64,000 nucleotides of DNA from Pseudomonas capsici. GTDB lineage: Bacteria > Pseudomonadota > Gammaproteobacteria > Pseudomonadales > Pseudomonadaceae. The stretch lies in the NCBI RefSeq assembly GCF_017165765.1, contig NZ_JAFGZD010000025.1, positions 1 to 64,000 of the forward strand, given 5' to 3'. A program made the translations under genes and the position numbers. The notes below the pieces were generated by a model. It did not search any database. It had not been told where the DNA came from and worked only from the letters and a program-made list of their open reading frames with translations. This document shows positions 1 through 11,482 of the stretch, piece by piece (positions within the stretch are counted from its first letter, which is position 1; every line of letters begins with the position of its first letter).

Positions 1-85
1 TCGGTTCATAAAAGCACAAGCAAAAGCAGAAAAGCTCTTTGCCGCGGTCGTGAGAGCACCGCAGAACGCGACGTTGGCGAAGTAA

Positions 86-103
86 CCCCGCCGTCAGGCG
101 GGG
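86..103 (-). terminator. Possible terminator hairpin downstream of rsmE
   Basis: CCCCGCC and GGCGGGG form a 7-bp GC stem with a tetraloop. On the minus strand it lies about 85 bases after the rsmE stop codon and is followed only by TTACTT, so the U-run is weak. The rest of bases 1-187 shows no convincing gene. Confidence 0.4.
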
Positions 104-187
104 CCGAACCCTCATCCGCAATACATGACACCTGTTTGCTGCGCGACAGCGCGGCGGCGGGTGATCTCCCACATCACCAGCGGTGCC

Positions 188-907
188 TTAGAAATCCCCC
201 CACAACTGCTGCGCCACGCTCAGCGCCACCACCGGCGCTGTCTCGGTGCGCAGCACGCGCGGGCCGAGGCGGGCGGCGTGGAAGCCGGCAGCTTTGGCCT
301 GCTCGACTTCCGCGTCGTTCAGACCGCCTTCCGGGCCGATCAGGAAGGCCAGGGTCGTCGGTTTATCATGGCTGGTCAGGGCTTCGGCGACCGGGTGCAG
401 GACCAGCTTGAGGTCGGCCTCGGTCTGCTTGAGCCAGTCGGCCAGCGTCATCGGCGCATGAATCACCGGCACCACCGAACGGCCGCATTGCTCGCAGGCG
501 CTGATTGCGATCTGTTGCCAGTGCGCCTGACGCTTTTCTGCTCGTTCGTCCTTGAGGCGGACTTCGCAGCGTTCGCTGACGATAGGGGTGATTTCACTGA
601 CACCCAGCTCCGTGGCTTTCTGGATGGCCCAGTCCATCCGCTCGCCACGCGACAGGCCCTGGCCCAGATGAATGCGCAGTGGCGATTCGATCTGTCCGGC
701 CAGGCTTTCAGAGAGCTGGACACGCACGCGTTTCTTGCCGACTTCCACCAGCGTGCCGCGAAACTCCGTGCCCGAACCGTCGAACAGTTGCAGCGCATCG
801 CCCTCGGTCATGCGCAGGACGCGACTGATGTAGTGCGCCTGAGCCTCGGGCAATTCGTGTTCGCCCAGGCTCAGGGTGGCGTCGGTGAAGAAGCGGGACA
901 GTCTCAT
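188..907 (-). CDS. rsmE: 16S rRNA (uracil-1498-N3)-methyltransferase RsmE
   Basis: A 239-residue SPOUT-family methyltransferase that methylates N3 of U1498 in 16S rRNA using S-adenosylmethionine, acting on the assembled 30S subunit in the cytoplasm. The N-terminal part (MRLSRFF...) is the PUA-like RNA-binding domain. The C-terminal trefoil-knot signature is clear in LIGPEGGLNDAEV and RLGPRVLRTETAP, which hold the cofactor. The ATG at 907 is chosen because the protein then begins with the usual MRLSRFF; an in-frame start 28 codons upstream gives an Arg/Thr-rich extension unlike the family. The gene lies downstream of bioA on the same strand, about 120 bases away, with a REP-type repeat between, an arrangement I recall from other Pseudomonas genomes. 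Confidence 0.95.
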   Translation of the reverse strand: MRLSRFFTDATLSLGEHELPEAQAHYISRVLRMTEGDALQLFDGSGTEFRGTLVEVGKKRVRVQLSESLAGQIESPLRIHLGQGLSRGERMDWAIQKATELGVSEITPIVSERCEVRLKDERAEKRQAHWQQIAISACEQCGRSVVPVIHAPMTLADWLKQTEADLKLVLHPVAEALTSHDKPTTLAFLIGPEGGLNDAEVEQAKAAGFHAARLGPRVLRTETAPVVALSVAQQLWGDF

Positions 908-960
908 GGTGGTTCTCGGTGTTCGGTGATGTAAACGTCTGGATTCTGGAATTTGAGTTG

Positions 961-1022
961 TCGCGGGCAAGCCTTCTCCCACCAGATCCACAGGGTTCCT
1001 GTGGGAGGGGATTTGCCCGCGA
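961..1022. repeat. REP-type inverted repeat pair (REPIN-like)
   Basis: TCGCGGGCAAG...CTCCCAC on the left is mirrored by GTGGGAG...TTGCCCGCGA on the right, with a short spacer. This is the common Pseudomonas form in which two REP units face each other. It sits between the convergent ends of bioA and the rsmE leader. Confidence 0.75.
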
Positions 1023-1028
1023 ATGCCC

Positions 1029-2435
<1,407 letters not shown>

Positions 2436-2622
2436 TGGCAATCTCCGGGTAACGACTCGCATGACGCGAGGGCGAACAATCGCGCAAGCCTATGCAATGC
2501 CCGGCTGTGGGACAACCATTTGTATCGTTTGAACATCGCTGGCGGGCATTTTATGGCTGGCGTATGCTGCGCGCCTCTTCTTTGTTTCTGGCAATTTTCC
2601 CCACGTTTTCGGAGTTCGCGGA

Positions 2623-4443
2623 ATGCTTTCTGGGTGGCTGCGCGCGTGTGCGCTGATGGTGATAGGTCTGGTCAGCGTTTCGACGTTCGCCAATGAAAAA
2701 CAACGTACGGCCATTGTTGTCGGAGGCGGGCTGGCAGGCCTGACGGCGGCGTATGAGTTGCAGAACAAAGGCTGGCAGGTCACGTTGCTGGAGGCCCGCC
2801 CCAATATCGGTGGCCGTTCCGGTCTGGCCACCAGCGAGTGGATCGGCAATGCCAAGGCGCAGCCGGTGCTGAACCGTTATCTGGACAGCTTCAAGATCCA
2901 GAGCGTGCCGGCTCCCGAGTTCGTGCGTACTCCCAGCTACCTGATCGATGGCGTGCATTTCACCCAGGCCGATCTGGCGCTCAAGCAACCGGCGACTGCC
3001 GAGGCCATCAAGCGCTACGAGGAAACCCTGGACAACCTGGCTCGCTCCATCGAAGACCCGGAAAACCCGGCTGCCAACAGCACGCTGTTCGCCCTGGACC
3101 AGATCAACGTGGCCAATTGGCTGGATCGTCTGAATCTGCCTGCGACGGCGCGCCAGTTGATCAACCAGCAGATCCGCACCCGCTATGACGAACCTTCGCG
3201 CCTGTCGCTGCTGTATTTCGCTCAGCAGTCGCGGGTCTACCGTGGCGTGGACGAGCGCGATCAGCGCGCTGCACGCCTGCCCGGCGGCAGTGCGGTGCTG
3301 GCCCAGGCGTTCGTCAAGCAGCTCAAGACCATCAAGACCAGTTCTGCGGTCTCGGCCATCGTGCAGGACAAGGACAGCGTCACGGTCAAGGTCGGTACTG
3401 TCGGCTACAGCGCCGATTATGTGGTGCTGGCCGTGCCTTTGCGCTCGCTGGGCAACATTCAGATGACCCCGGCACTGGATGCCCGGCACCTGGGCGCTCT
3501 GAAGGGCACCAACTATGGCTGGCGCGACCAGATCATGCTCAAGTTCAAGACGCCGGTCTGGGACAGCAAGGCGCGCATGTCGGGCGAGGTGTTCAGCAAT
3601 ACCGGCCTGGGCATGCTGTGGATCGAGCCAGCGCTCAAGGGCGGTGCGAATGTGGTGATCAACCTGTCTGGCGACAATGCCCGGATCATGCAGGCATTTG
3701 GCGACAAGCAACTGGTCGATCAGGTGCTGATTCGTCTGCACACGTTTTATCCACAGGCGCGTGGTGCCTACACCGGTTATGAAATCCGTCGCTACAGCAT
3801 CGATCCATCAACCGGCGGTTCTTATCTGGCATTTGGTCCCGGCCAGATCAGCAAATACTGGCGTCTGTGGGAAAAGCCCGTACAGCGTGTAGCTTTTGCG
3901 GGTGAGCACACCGATGCTCTGTACCCGGGCACACTGGAAGGCGCTCTGCGCAGCGGTCAGCGTGCAGCCAGTCAGGTGCAGGATCTGGCGGCTGGCAAAT
4001 CGTTCGAGCCGGTCAAGGTGGTTCCGCCAGTGGCGCCTGCTCCTGCGGTGAAGAAGCCGGAAGGTGGTTTCTTCAGCAATCTGTTCGGTTTCGGTGATTC
4101 CTCCGACAAACCTGCAGAAAAACCTGCCGAGAAGCCGGTGGAGAAAGCACCTGAGCCAGCGCCTGCCCCGACGCCTGCACCTGCGCCTGTCCCGGCCGCG
4201 CCGGTGGTTGCGCCAGTGGCCGAGCCAGCCAAGACGCCTGCCAAAGCCGAGCCCGCCAAGAAGGCTCCGGCCAAGACCGAGCCAGCCAAAAAGGCACCGG
4301 CCAAGGAAACCGCAAAAAAGGAGCCAGTGAAAAAAGAGGCTGCCAAGAAGGAGCCTGCGAAGGAAAAGGCGCCTGCCAAACCGGCTGCAGCCCCCAAGAC
4401 ACCGGCCAAAACCGAAGCGGCACCGGCCGACGTCAAGAACTGA
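2623..4443 (+). CDS. FAD-dependent amine oxidase with Lys/Ala/Pro-rich C-terminal tail
   Basis: A 606-residue flavin amine oxidase. Residues 1-23 look like a signal peptide (ACALMVIGLVSVSTFA), followed at once by the FAD-binding Rossmann motif VVGGGLAGLTAAYEL and the GGRSG signature. The C-terminal flavin contact is in FAGEHTDALYPGTLEGA near residue 430. Residues from about 455 on are not catalytic: a FFSNLFGFG patch is followed by roughly 120 residues of Pro/Ala/Lys repeats (PAKKAPAK, EPVKKEAAKKE). The family oxidises primary or polyamines to aldehydes, ammonia and peroxide; the substrate here is unknown. Export is inferred from the leader; FAD enzymes usually need Tat, and no twin arginine is seen, so a membrane anchor or cytoplasmic location is possible. 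Confidence 0.85.
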   Translation: MLSGWLRACALMVIGLVSVSTFANEKQRTAIVVGGGLAGLTAAYELQNKGWQVTLLEARPNIGGRSGLATSEWIGNAKAQPVLNRYLDSFKIQSVPAPEFVRTPSYLIDGVHFTQADLALKQPATAEAIKRYEETLDNLARSIEDPENPAANSTLFALDQINVANWLDRLNLPATARQLINQQIRTRYDEPSRLSLLYFAQQSRVYRGVDERDQRAARLPGGSAVLAQAFVKQLKTIKTSSAVSAIVQDKDSVTVKVGTVGYSADYVVLAVPLRSLGNIQMTPALDARHLGALKGTNYGWRDQIMLKFKTPVWDSKARMSGEVFSNTGLGMLWIEPALKGGANVVINLSGDNARIMQAFGDKQLVDQVLIRLHTFYPQARGAYTGYEIRRYSIDPSTGGSYLAFGPGQISKYWRLWEKPVQRVAFAGEHTDALYPGTLEGALRSGQRAASQVQDLAAGKSFEPVKVVPPVAPAPAVKKPEGGFFSNLFGFGDSSDKPAEKPAEKPVEKAPEPAPAPTPAPAPVPAAPVVAPVAEPAKTPAKAEPAKKAPAKTEPAKKAPAKETAKKEPVKKEAAKKEPAKEKAPAKPAAAPKTPAKTEAAPADVKN

Positions 4444-4465
4444 CGCAGCCATCGCTGACAGAAGA

Positions 4466-4493
4466 GGCGCGGATAGATACCGCGCCTTTTTTT
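4466..4493 (+). terminator. Rho-independent terminator after the amine oxidase gene
   Basis: GGCGCGG and CCGCGCC form a perfect 7-bp stem followed directly by seven T residues, 23 bases after the stop codon. Confidence 0.9.
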
Positions 4494-4787
4494 ATGCGCG
4501 CTCGATTCGTTCTCTATAAACCGGCTGTGTAGTGGAACTTTCGGAATAGTGCCGTTCATCGCCATCGAAATGCCGACGGTCATGGCACAGTGTTACTGAG
4601 CTTAATTTATCGAGATGCTGCGCCAGCAGAACGGCCCGAGATCATCGAAAAGGGTTCGGGTCGAGAATCGAAAGCTCGAAGGTAGAAAAATACTCATCAT
4701 GTTTTTCGATATTTCAGAGCAAAATTTTGCGCTTTCATTCGATAGATAAAAAGCTAGTCTGGTAACACTTATCACAGGGTATTTGCG
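4494..4787. other. Intergenic region upstream of the cytochrome b561 gene
   Basis: About 290 bases without a convincing gene. The last 100 bases are distinctly AT-rich (GTTTTTCGATATTTCAG, GATAGATAAAAAGC), as expected for a promoter of the downstream gene, but no single sigma-70 pair stands out. A GGAACTT at 4532-4538 recalls the -35 of an AlgU promoter, but no matching -10 is seen. Confidence 0.5.
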
Positions 4788-5336
4788 ATGCAGTTACGTA
4801 ATTCATCCTCTCGCTACGGTCTGGTCGGCATGGTGCTGCATTGGGGCGTGGCTGTTGTGGTCTTCGGGTTGTTTGGGCTTGGGCTATGGATGATGGGGCT
4901 GGATTATTACGATAGCTGGCGCAAGGCCGGGCCCGATCTGCACAAGAGCATCGGCATCACGCTGTTTGCCGTGATGCTGTTCCGTGTGGTCTGGCGTCTG
5001 CTCAGCCCGCCGCCTGCGCCGTTGGCCAGCTACAGTAAGCTGACGCGCATCGGTGCTGCATTCGGTCACTTGTTTCTGTATGTCGCTCTGTTTGCCGTGA
5101 TGTTCGCCGGTTACCTGATTTCCACGGCCGATGGCGTGGGAATTCCGGTCTTCGGTCTGTTCGAGGTTCCAGCGTTGATCAGTGGTCTGCCCGGCCAGTC
5201 GGAGACTGCGGGCTGGATTCACTTTTATCTGGCATGGACCATCGTGATTTTTGCGGGGTTCCATGGTCTGGCTGCACTGAAACACCACTTCATCGATCGT
5301 GACGTGACCTTAAAACGTATGTTGGGTCGTAACTGA
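4788..5336 (+). CDS. Cytochrome b561 family membrane protein
   Basis: A 182-residue inner-membrane di-haem cytochrome b of the b561 (CybB-like) family. Four hydrophobic segments are visible, at about residues 12-37, 50-70, 85-110 and 145-165, with haem-ligand candidates in LHWGVAV, DLHKSIG, HLFLYVAL and HGLAALKHHF. Proteins of this family carry electrons between the quinone pool and periplasmic partners. It is followed after 33 bases by a secreted YceI protein; the two are commonly paired and YceI proteins bind isoprenoid quinones, so a shared quinone-related role is likely. The short gap suggests co-transcription. Confidence 0.9.
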   Translation: MQLRNSSSRYGLVGMVLHWGVAVVVFGLFGLGLWMMGLDYYDSWRKAGPDLHKSIGITLFAVMLFRVVWRLLSPPPAPLASYSKLTRIGAAFGHLFLYVALFAVMFAGYLISTADGVGIPVFGLFEVPALISGLPGQSETAGWIHFYLAWTIVIFAGFHGLAALKHHFIDRDVTLKRMLGRN

Positions 5337-5369
5337 TTGTTCAACCAAAACGGGAATGGGAATAAAAAC

Positions 5370-5948
5370 ATGTTGAAGAAGTCTCTCGCTGCTCTGGCTC
5401 TTGGTACTGCTCTGTTGTCTGCCGGTCAGGCGATGGCTGCCGATTACGTGATCGACAAGGAAGGCCAGCACGCTTTCATCGATTTCAAGATCAGCCACCT
5501 GGGCTACAGCTTCATCCATGGCACTTTCAAGGATTGGGACGGTACTTTCAGCTTCGATGCTGCCAAGCCTGAAGCCAGCAAGATCGCTGTCGAGCTGAAA
5601 ACCGCCAGCCTGTTCACCAACCATGCCGAGCGCGACAAGCACATTCTCAGCAAGGACTTCCTGGACGCTGGCAAATACCCAGAGGCCAAGTTCGTTTCCA
5701 CCAGCGTCAAATCCACTGGCGAGAAAACCGCTGACGTCACTGGCGACCTGACCCTGCACGGCGTCACCAAGCCGATCGTGATCAAGGCGACCTTCAACGG
5801 CGAAGGCAAGGATCCATGGGGCGGCTACCGTGCCGGCTTCAACGGCACCAGCACTCTGAACCTGAACGACTTCGGCATCAAAGGCCCAGGTCCGACTTCC
5901 CAGACGCTGAACCTGGACATTACCTTCGAAGGTATCCAGAAGAAGTAA
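5370..5948 (+). CDS. Periplasmic YceI family lipid-binding protein
   Basis: A 192-residue YceI protein with a Sec signal peptide ([12 protein letters not shown]...GQAMA, cleavage before ADYVID near residue 23). The mature part is a lipocalin-like barrel of the family that binds polyisoprenoid quinones: [32 protein letters not shown] and [10 protein letters not shown] are typical blocks. The ATG at 5370 is preferred over an upstream TTG because it starts the signal peptide. The P. aeruginosa relative, as I recall, is PA0423 (PasP), reported as a secreted protease, but nothing here looks like a peptidase active site. It follows the cytochrome b561 gene in the same direction. Confidence 0.92.
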   Translation: MLKKSLAALALGTALLSAGQAMAADYVIDKEGQHAFIDFKISHLGYSFIHGTFKDWDGTFSFDAAKPEASKIAVELKTASLFTNHAERDKHILSKDFLDAGKYPEAKFVSTSVKSTGEKTADVTGDLTLHGVTKPIVIKATFNGEGKDPWGGYRAGFNGTSTLNLNDFGIKGPGPTSQTLNLDITFEGIQKK

Positions 5949-5964
5949 GGGTTACCTGATCGAC

Positions 5965-5998
5965 GGAACGCCGGCCTTGTGTCGGCGTTCCTGTTTTT
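5965..5998 (+). terminator. Terminator after yceI
   Basis: GGAACGCCG and CGGCGTTCC form a 9-bp perfect stem with a nine-base loop, followed by TGTTTTT. Confidence 0.9.
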
Positions 5999-6009
5999 GC
6001 GATGCATAC

Positions 6010-6040
6010 AAAAACGCCCCGAACCAGTCGGGGCGTTTCT
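6010..6040 (-). terminator. Terminator after rhlE
   Basis: On the minus strand AAACGCCCCG and CGGGGCGTTT form a stem followed by a T-run (the A5 at 6010-6014 on the plus strand). It lies 16 bases after the rhlE stop codon and is back to back with the yceI terminator. Confidence 0.88.
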
Positions 6041-6055
6041 GTTTCAGCCGTGCTG

Positions 6056-7936
6056 TCAGCTCTCGCGATTACGAGTCAGCAGGGCCGGCTTTTCACCGCG
6101 TGGGCGGCTTGGCAACTGATCGAGCTGCTCGGCAGAAGGGAACCGGTCGATTTTCGATTCCTTGTGCATGATCTTCGGCTGAGACTGCTGGCCTTCACGA
6201 GGACCGCGAACGGCTGGCTCCTGACGATCGTCACGTGGCGGACGGCGGTTGCGTTGCTGACCGTCACGGGCACTGCCGCTGCCATTGCGCTGGCCGGAAC
6301 CCGAGCCATTGCGTTTGGCTGGAGCGCCGCTGCCCGAACTGCGAGGGTTACCCTGGCGGCCTGAGCCCTGCGGACGACCAGCTCCAGCGGGCGTAGCGCC
6401 CGGTGCAGCAGGTGCTCCCGGACGACGGCCACGGCCCTGATTCTTGCCCTGATAAGGGCTTACATAATCAGCGCGGTTGCCGAAGTTATCCACATCGTCA
6501 TCCAGGAACTCGTCGGGGGCGCGATCGGCAGCCGGGCGCGGTGGTTGCGACTGGCGTTGCTCGCGTGGCGTACCTTCACGAGGCTTTCTTTCGCGTGGCT
6601 GGCGTGCCGGACGTTCGCCGGATGCTGCAGCTGCAGCCGCCGGTTTTTCCTTGCCTTTGTCCTTGCCCTTGTCGCGACGACCGCCGTTGTTGCTGCTCTT
6701 TTCGCCTTCGCCACGTGGCGCACGAGGTGCGCGTGGGTTGCGAACGTCCGGACGCTCACGAACTTCAGGCTTTTCAGCCTCGACTGCATTGATGTCGAAG
6801 CCCATCAGGTCGCCGTCAGGGATTTTCTGACGGGTCATACGCTCGATGCTCTTGAGCAGTTTCTCTTCGTCCGGCGCAACCAGCGAGATGGCCTCGCCGG
6901 TGCGGCCTGCACGGCCCGTACGACCAATGCGGTGCACGTAGTCTTCATCGACGTTGGGCAGCTCGAAGTTGACCACGTGCGGCAACTGATCGATATCCAG
7001 GCCGCGGGCGGCGATATCGGTGGCGACCATGATACGTACATCACCGGCCTTGAAGTCGGCCAGGGCCTTGGTGCGGGCGTTCTGGCTCTTGTTGCCGTGG
7101 ATCGCGACAGCGCTGAGACCGTGCTTGTCCAGGTACTCGGCCAGACGGTTTGCGCCGTGCTTGGTGCGGGTGAAAACCAGAACCTGTTCCCATGCACCCT
7201 GAGTGATCAGGTGCGCCAGCAGCGAACGCTTGTGGTTGGCTGGCAGGCGGAAAACCCGTTGTTCGATGCGCTCGACCGTGGTGTTCGGTGGCGTGACTTC
7301 GATGCGCTCGGGGTTGTGCAGCAACTTGCCGGCCAGGGCAGTGATGTCGCTGGAGAAGGTCGCCGAGAACAGCAGGTTCTGGCGCTTGGCCGGCAGGCGG
7401 GCAAGGACCTTCTTCACATCGTGGACGAAGCCCATGTCGAGCATCCGGTCTGCTTCATCGAGCACCAGGATTTCAACGTGGGACAGATCGACGCTGCCTT
7501 GTCCGGCCAGGTCGAGCAGACGGCCCGGGCAGGCCACCAGCACGTCCACGCCACGAGCCATGGCCTGGACCTGCGGGTTCATGCCGACACCGCCGAAGAT
7601 GCAGGCGCTGACGAACTTCAGGTCGCGGGCATACAGCTTGAAGCTGTCATGCACCTGGGCAGCCAGTTCGCGGGTCGGGGTCAGGACCAGTACGCGCGGT
7701 TGGCGCGGGCCATGACGCTGGGATTTGTCCGGATGACCGTTGGGGAACAACCGCTCCAGGATCGGGAGGGCGAAGCCACCGGTTTTACCAGTACCTGTCT
7801 GTGCCGCAACCATCAGGTCGCGACCTTGCAACACGGCGGGAATGGCCCGCTGTTGCACCGGAGTAGGCTGGGTATAGCCCGCTGCCTCGATGGCGCGGAC
7901 TAAAGCCTCGGAGAGACCGAGGGAAGCAAAGGACAT
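6056..7936 (-). CDS. rhlE: DEAD-box ATP-dependent RNA helicase RhlE
   Basis: A 626-residue DEAD-box helicase. The core (about residues 1-375) shows all diagnostic motifs in order: Q motif [13 protein letters not shown], Walker [33 protein letters not shown] and [13 protein letters not shown]. Residues from about 380 to the end form a long basic, disordered tail rich in Arg, Gly, Pro and Asn, typical of Pseudomonas RhlE proteins and thought to bind RNA and tie the protein to mRNA-decay machinery. The enzyme unwinds short RNA duplexes and takes part in ribosome assembly and RNA turnover, especially in the cold. It is monocistronic, with its own promoter and terminator. Confidence 0.95.
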   Translation of the reverse strand: MSFASLGLSEALVRAIEAAGYTQPTPVQQRAIPAVLQGRDLMVAAQTGTGKTGGFALPILERLFPNGHPDKSQRHGPRQPRVLVLTPTRELAAQVHDSFKLYARDLKFVSACIFGGVGMNPQVQAMARGVDVLVACPGRLLDLAGQGSVDLSHVEILVLDEADRMLDMGFVHDVKKVLARLPAKRQNLLFSATFSSDITALAGKLLHNPERIEVTPPNTTVERIEQRVFRLPANHKRSLLAHLITQGAWEQVLVFTRTKHGANRLAEYLDKHGLSAVAIHGNKSQNARTKALADFKAGDVRIMVATDIAARGLDIDQLPHVVNFELPNVDEDYVHRIGRTGRAGRTGEAISLVAPDEEKLLKSIERMTRQKIPDGDLMGFDINAVEAEKPEVRERPDVRNPRAPRAPRGEGEKSSNNGGRRDKGKDKGKEKPAAAAAASGERPARQPRERKPREGTPREQRQSQPPRPAADRAPDEFLDDDVDNFGNRADYVSPYQGKNQGRGRRPGAPAAPGATPAGAGRPQGSGRQGNPRSSGSGAPAKRNGSGSGQRNGSGSARDGQQRNRRPPRDDRQEPAVRGPREGQQSQPKIMHKESKIDRFPSAEQLDQLPSRPRGEKPALLTRNRES

Positions 7937-8220
7937 GAGTAATCCTGTTCTGTTGGAGCTGAGCTCAAGGGATAGTCTGCCTGGCGCGAATGACGTTCAG
8001 CTCTTGTAGAAGCGGCCAATCGCTTGATTGCCGACCTTGTGTACAGAGACTGAGAAGACGCGATCCCGTCCGGTCCTGCGGGGTCTTTGATTCATCTCGG
8101 GTCATCGGCGCGTGTTGGAAATGCGCTGTTTTCGTGATCGAGATGGCTTCTGCAAGACCGAGCGTCCGGGCGTAAGCCTGGCGGGAAGGCTGGAGTATAA
8201 CAGAGCAAACGCGCTGCGCT
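7937..8220 (-). promoter_or_regulatory. rhlE promoter and long 5' leader
   Basis: On the minus strand a good -10 box TATACT lies at 8194-8199, within CTGTTATACTCC. If transcription starts about seven bases further on, the rhlE mRNA has an untranslated leader of about 250 bases containing several GC-rich inverted segments. Long leaders are common on cold-regulated helicase genes. The -35 box is not clear. Confidence 0.5.
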
Positions 8221-8248
8221 GCTGTCATGCTGCCCAACGGTTTTTGCT

Positions 8249-8286
8249 GCAGGACCTTTCGGATATTGGATGCCGAAAGATCCTGC
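8249..8286 (-). terminator. Strong hairpin downstream of metF
   Basis: GCAGGACCTTTCGG and CCGAAAGATCCTGC pair over 14 positions with one mismatch, 15 bases after the metF stop codon. No T-run follows on the minus strand, so it may be a 3'-end stabiliser rather than a complete intrinsic terminator. Confidence 0.5.
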
Positions 8287-8301
8287 CTGGAGATGACCCT
8301 T

Positions 8302-9147
8302 TCAGCGTGGCAGCTTCAGGTTGTTCCAGATGGCCAGGCTCGGTTCTGCCTGGTTGAGCGTATAGAAGTGCAGGCCCGGTGCGCCGCCTTCGAGCAGGCG
8401 TTCGCACATTTCGGTGATGACCTGCTCGCCAAACGCCTGGATGCTCTGGATGTCGTCTCCATAGGCTTCCAGTTGCTTGCGAACCCAGCGCGGGATTTCC
8501 GCACCGCAGGCATCCGAGAAACGCGCCAGCTTGCTGTAGTTGGTGATAGGCATGATGCCCGGCACGATCGGCAGGTTCACGCCTTTCTTCTGCACGCGCT
8601 CCACGAAGTGGAAGTAGCTGTCGGCATTGAAGAAGTACTGGGTGATCGCACTGTCTGCACCGGCATTGGCCTTGTGCACGAAGTTTTTCAGGTCGCTTTC
8701 GAAGTTGTGAGCCTGAGGGTGCATCTCCGGGTACGCCGCCACTTCGATATGGAAGTGACTGCCGGTTTCTTCACGGATGAAGGAAACCAGGTCGCTGGCA
8801 TAGCGCAGTTCACCGCTGGCCATGCCCATGCCGGATGGCAGGTCACCGCGCAGGGCGACGATGCGTTTGATACCGGCATTCTTGTACTGGGTCAGCAGCT
8901 CGCGCAATTCGGCTTTGCTGTCACCCACGCACGACAGGTGCGGTGCGGCAGGGATTCTGACTTCGTTTTCCAGCTGCAGCACGGTATTGATCGTGCGGTC
9001 GCGGGTAGAACCACCGGCACCGTAGGTGCAGGAGAAAAAATCGGGGTTGTAGCTGGCCAGCTGACGGGCAACGGTCAGCAGCTTTTCATGTCCAGCATCG
9101 GTCTTCGTCGGGAAGAACTCGAAGCTGAAGCGACGGTCTTGGGACAT
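8302..9147 (-). CDS. metF: 5,10-methylenetetrahydrofolate reductase MetF
   Basis: A 281-residue FAD-dependent reductase that makes 5-methyltetrahydrofolate, the methyl donor for methionine synthase. The N-terminal FSFEFFPTKT (catalytic Glu in EFFP), the CTYGAGGSTRD segment and KRIVALRGDLP are family hallmarks of the TIM-barrel enzyme. The ATG at 9147 gives the standard MSQDRRFSFEFFP start; a GGAGG lies 11 bases upstream, slightly far, and an in-frame ATG eight codons earlier is possible. It lies 187 bases downstream of ahcY on the same strand, so it may share the SAH riboswitch leader and couple methyl-group supply to removal of SAH. Confidence 0.95.
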   Translation of the reverse strand: MSQDRRFSFEFFPTKTDAGHEKLLTVARQLASYNPDFFSCTYGAGGSTRDRTINTVLQLENEVRIPAAPHLSCVGDSKAELRELLTQYKNAGIKRIVALRGDLPSGMGMASGELRYASDLVSFIREETGSHFHIEVAAYPEMHPQAHNFESDLKNFVHKANAGADSAITQYFFNADSYFHFVERVQKKGVNLPIVPGIMPITNYSKLARFSDACGAEIPRWVRKQLEAYGDDIQSIQAFGEQVITEMCERLLEGGAPGLHFYTLNQAEPSLAIWNNLKLPR

Positions 9148-9163
9148 GATGGAGGGAGCCTCC

Positions 9164-9332
9164 AGCGGCAAGCTTCAAGCTCCAGGCTGCAAGAGGGCTG
9201 TGCGCCGGTCTCAAGAGTCTGGAGCTTACAGCTCACGGCTGCATGATAGCGATAAAAGGAGCAGGCTTCAGGCCCAGGCAGCAAGCAAGCGAAATGCTTT
9301 TACTTGCTGCTTGAGACTTGAAGCTTGCCGCT
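9164..9332. repeat. Inverted repeat pair between ahcY and metF
   Basis: AGCGGCAAGCTTCAAGC at 9164-9180 is mirrored by ACTTGAAGCTTGCCGCT at 9316-9332, with further related copies (CTCCAGGCTGCAAG, TCTGGAGCTTACAGC) between. The same word family recurs at 20.36-20.46 kb. This is an intergenic repeat typical of P. syringae-type genomes; it could affect the ahcY-metF transcript. Confidence 0.65.
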
Positions 9333-9334
9333 AC

Positions 9335-10870
<1,536 letters not shown>

Positions 10871-11038
10871 AGGTGGCGGGAACGGTATCAAGTGAAGATG
10901 ACCGTTTTGAAACGGTTGGCAGTATAGCTGCGCTGACGATTCTTCCCAAGGTTTTCTATCGGTGAAATCCCGGACACGGGGTTTTTAGGTATGCTGCCGT
11001 CAAGACAGGCATCCATTGACAGTTGCTCAGGAGTGAAT

Positions 11039-11437
11039 ATGAATTTCCACACCCGCAAGTGGGTCAAGCCCGAAGACCTCAACCCCAACGGTACGCTGTT
11101 TGGCGGCAGTCTGCTGCGCTGGATCGATGAAGAGGCTGCGATCTACGCCATCGTCCAGTTGGGCAATCAGCGTGTGGTGACCAAGTACATCTCGGAAATC
11201 AACTTCGTCAGTGCTTCGCGCCAGGGCGACATCATCGAGCTGGGAATTACTGCCACCGAGTTCGGGCGTACTTCGATCACTCTGATGTGTGAGGTCCGTA
11301 ACAAGATCACTCGCAAGAGCATCCTGACGGTAGAGAAGATGGTGTTCGTCAACCTGGGCGACGACGGATTGCCTGCGCCCCATGGCCGTACTGAAATCCG
11401 CTACATCAAGGATCAGTTCGACATCCCGGAAGAATAA
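11039..11437 (+). CDS. Acyl-CoA thioesterase, hotdog fold (YciA-like)
   Basis: A 132-residue single hotdog-domain thioesterase that hydrolyses acyl-CoA to free acid and CoA. The motif VKPEDLNPNGTLFGGSLLRWIDEEAA (11072-11148) carries the Asn-Gly-x-x-Phe-Gly-Gly and the catalytic Asp on the central helix typical of the YciA/acyl-CoA hydrolase group. The ATG at 11039 with CAGGAG upstream is preferred; an upstream in-frame ATG would add 16 unrelated residues. Chain-length preference cannot be read from sequence. It stands alone, divergent from ahcY and convergent with the threonate operon. Confidence 0.88.
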   Translation: MNFHTRKWVKPEDLNPNGTLFGGSLLRWIDEEAAIYAIVQLGNQRVVTKYISEINFVSASRQGDIIELGITATEFGRTSITLMCEVRNKITRKSILTVEKMVFVNLGDDGLPAPHGRTEIRYIKDQFDIPEE

Positions 11438-11445
11438 AGAGAGGC

Positions 11446-11473
11446 GTCCTGCCTCAAGGGCTTGAGGCAGGAC
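11446..11473. terminator. Perfect hairpin between convergent genes
   Basis: GTCCTGCCTCAAG and CTTGAGGCAGGAC form a perfect 13-bp stem with a two-base spacer between the thioesterase stop and the otnI stop. T-rich sequence follows on the minus side (CTCTCTTT). It probably acts as a bidirectional terminator. Confidence 0.7.
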
Positions 11474-11482
11474 GGCAGGTGG

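Noticed and set aside
2551-3741. 396-residue minus-strand frame opposite the amine oxidase
   Set aside because: It overlaps the FAD domain of a real gene and has no motif.
4525-4560. AlgU (sigma-22) promoter before the cytochrome b561 gene
   Set aside because: A GAACTT word is present but no TCTGA-like -10 lies at the required distance.
6545-7903. 452-residue plus-strand frame opposite rhlE
   Set aside because: The helicase motifs on the minus strand are unambiguous, and this frame matches nothing.
9164-9332. CRISPR array
   Set aside because: The repeats are inverted, irregular in length and spacing, and of the REP/intergenic type; no cas genes are present.
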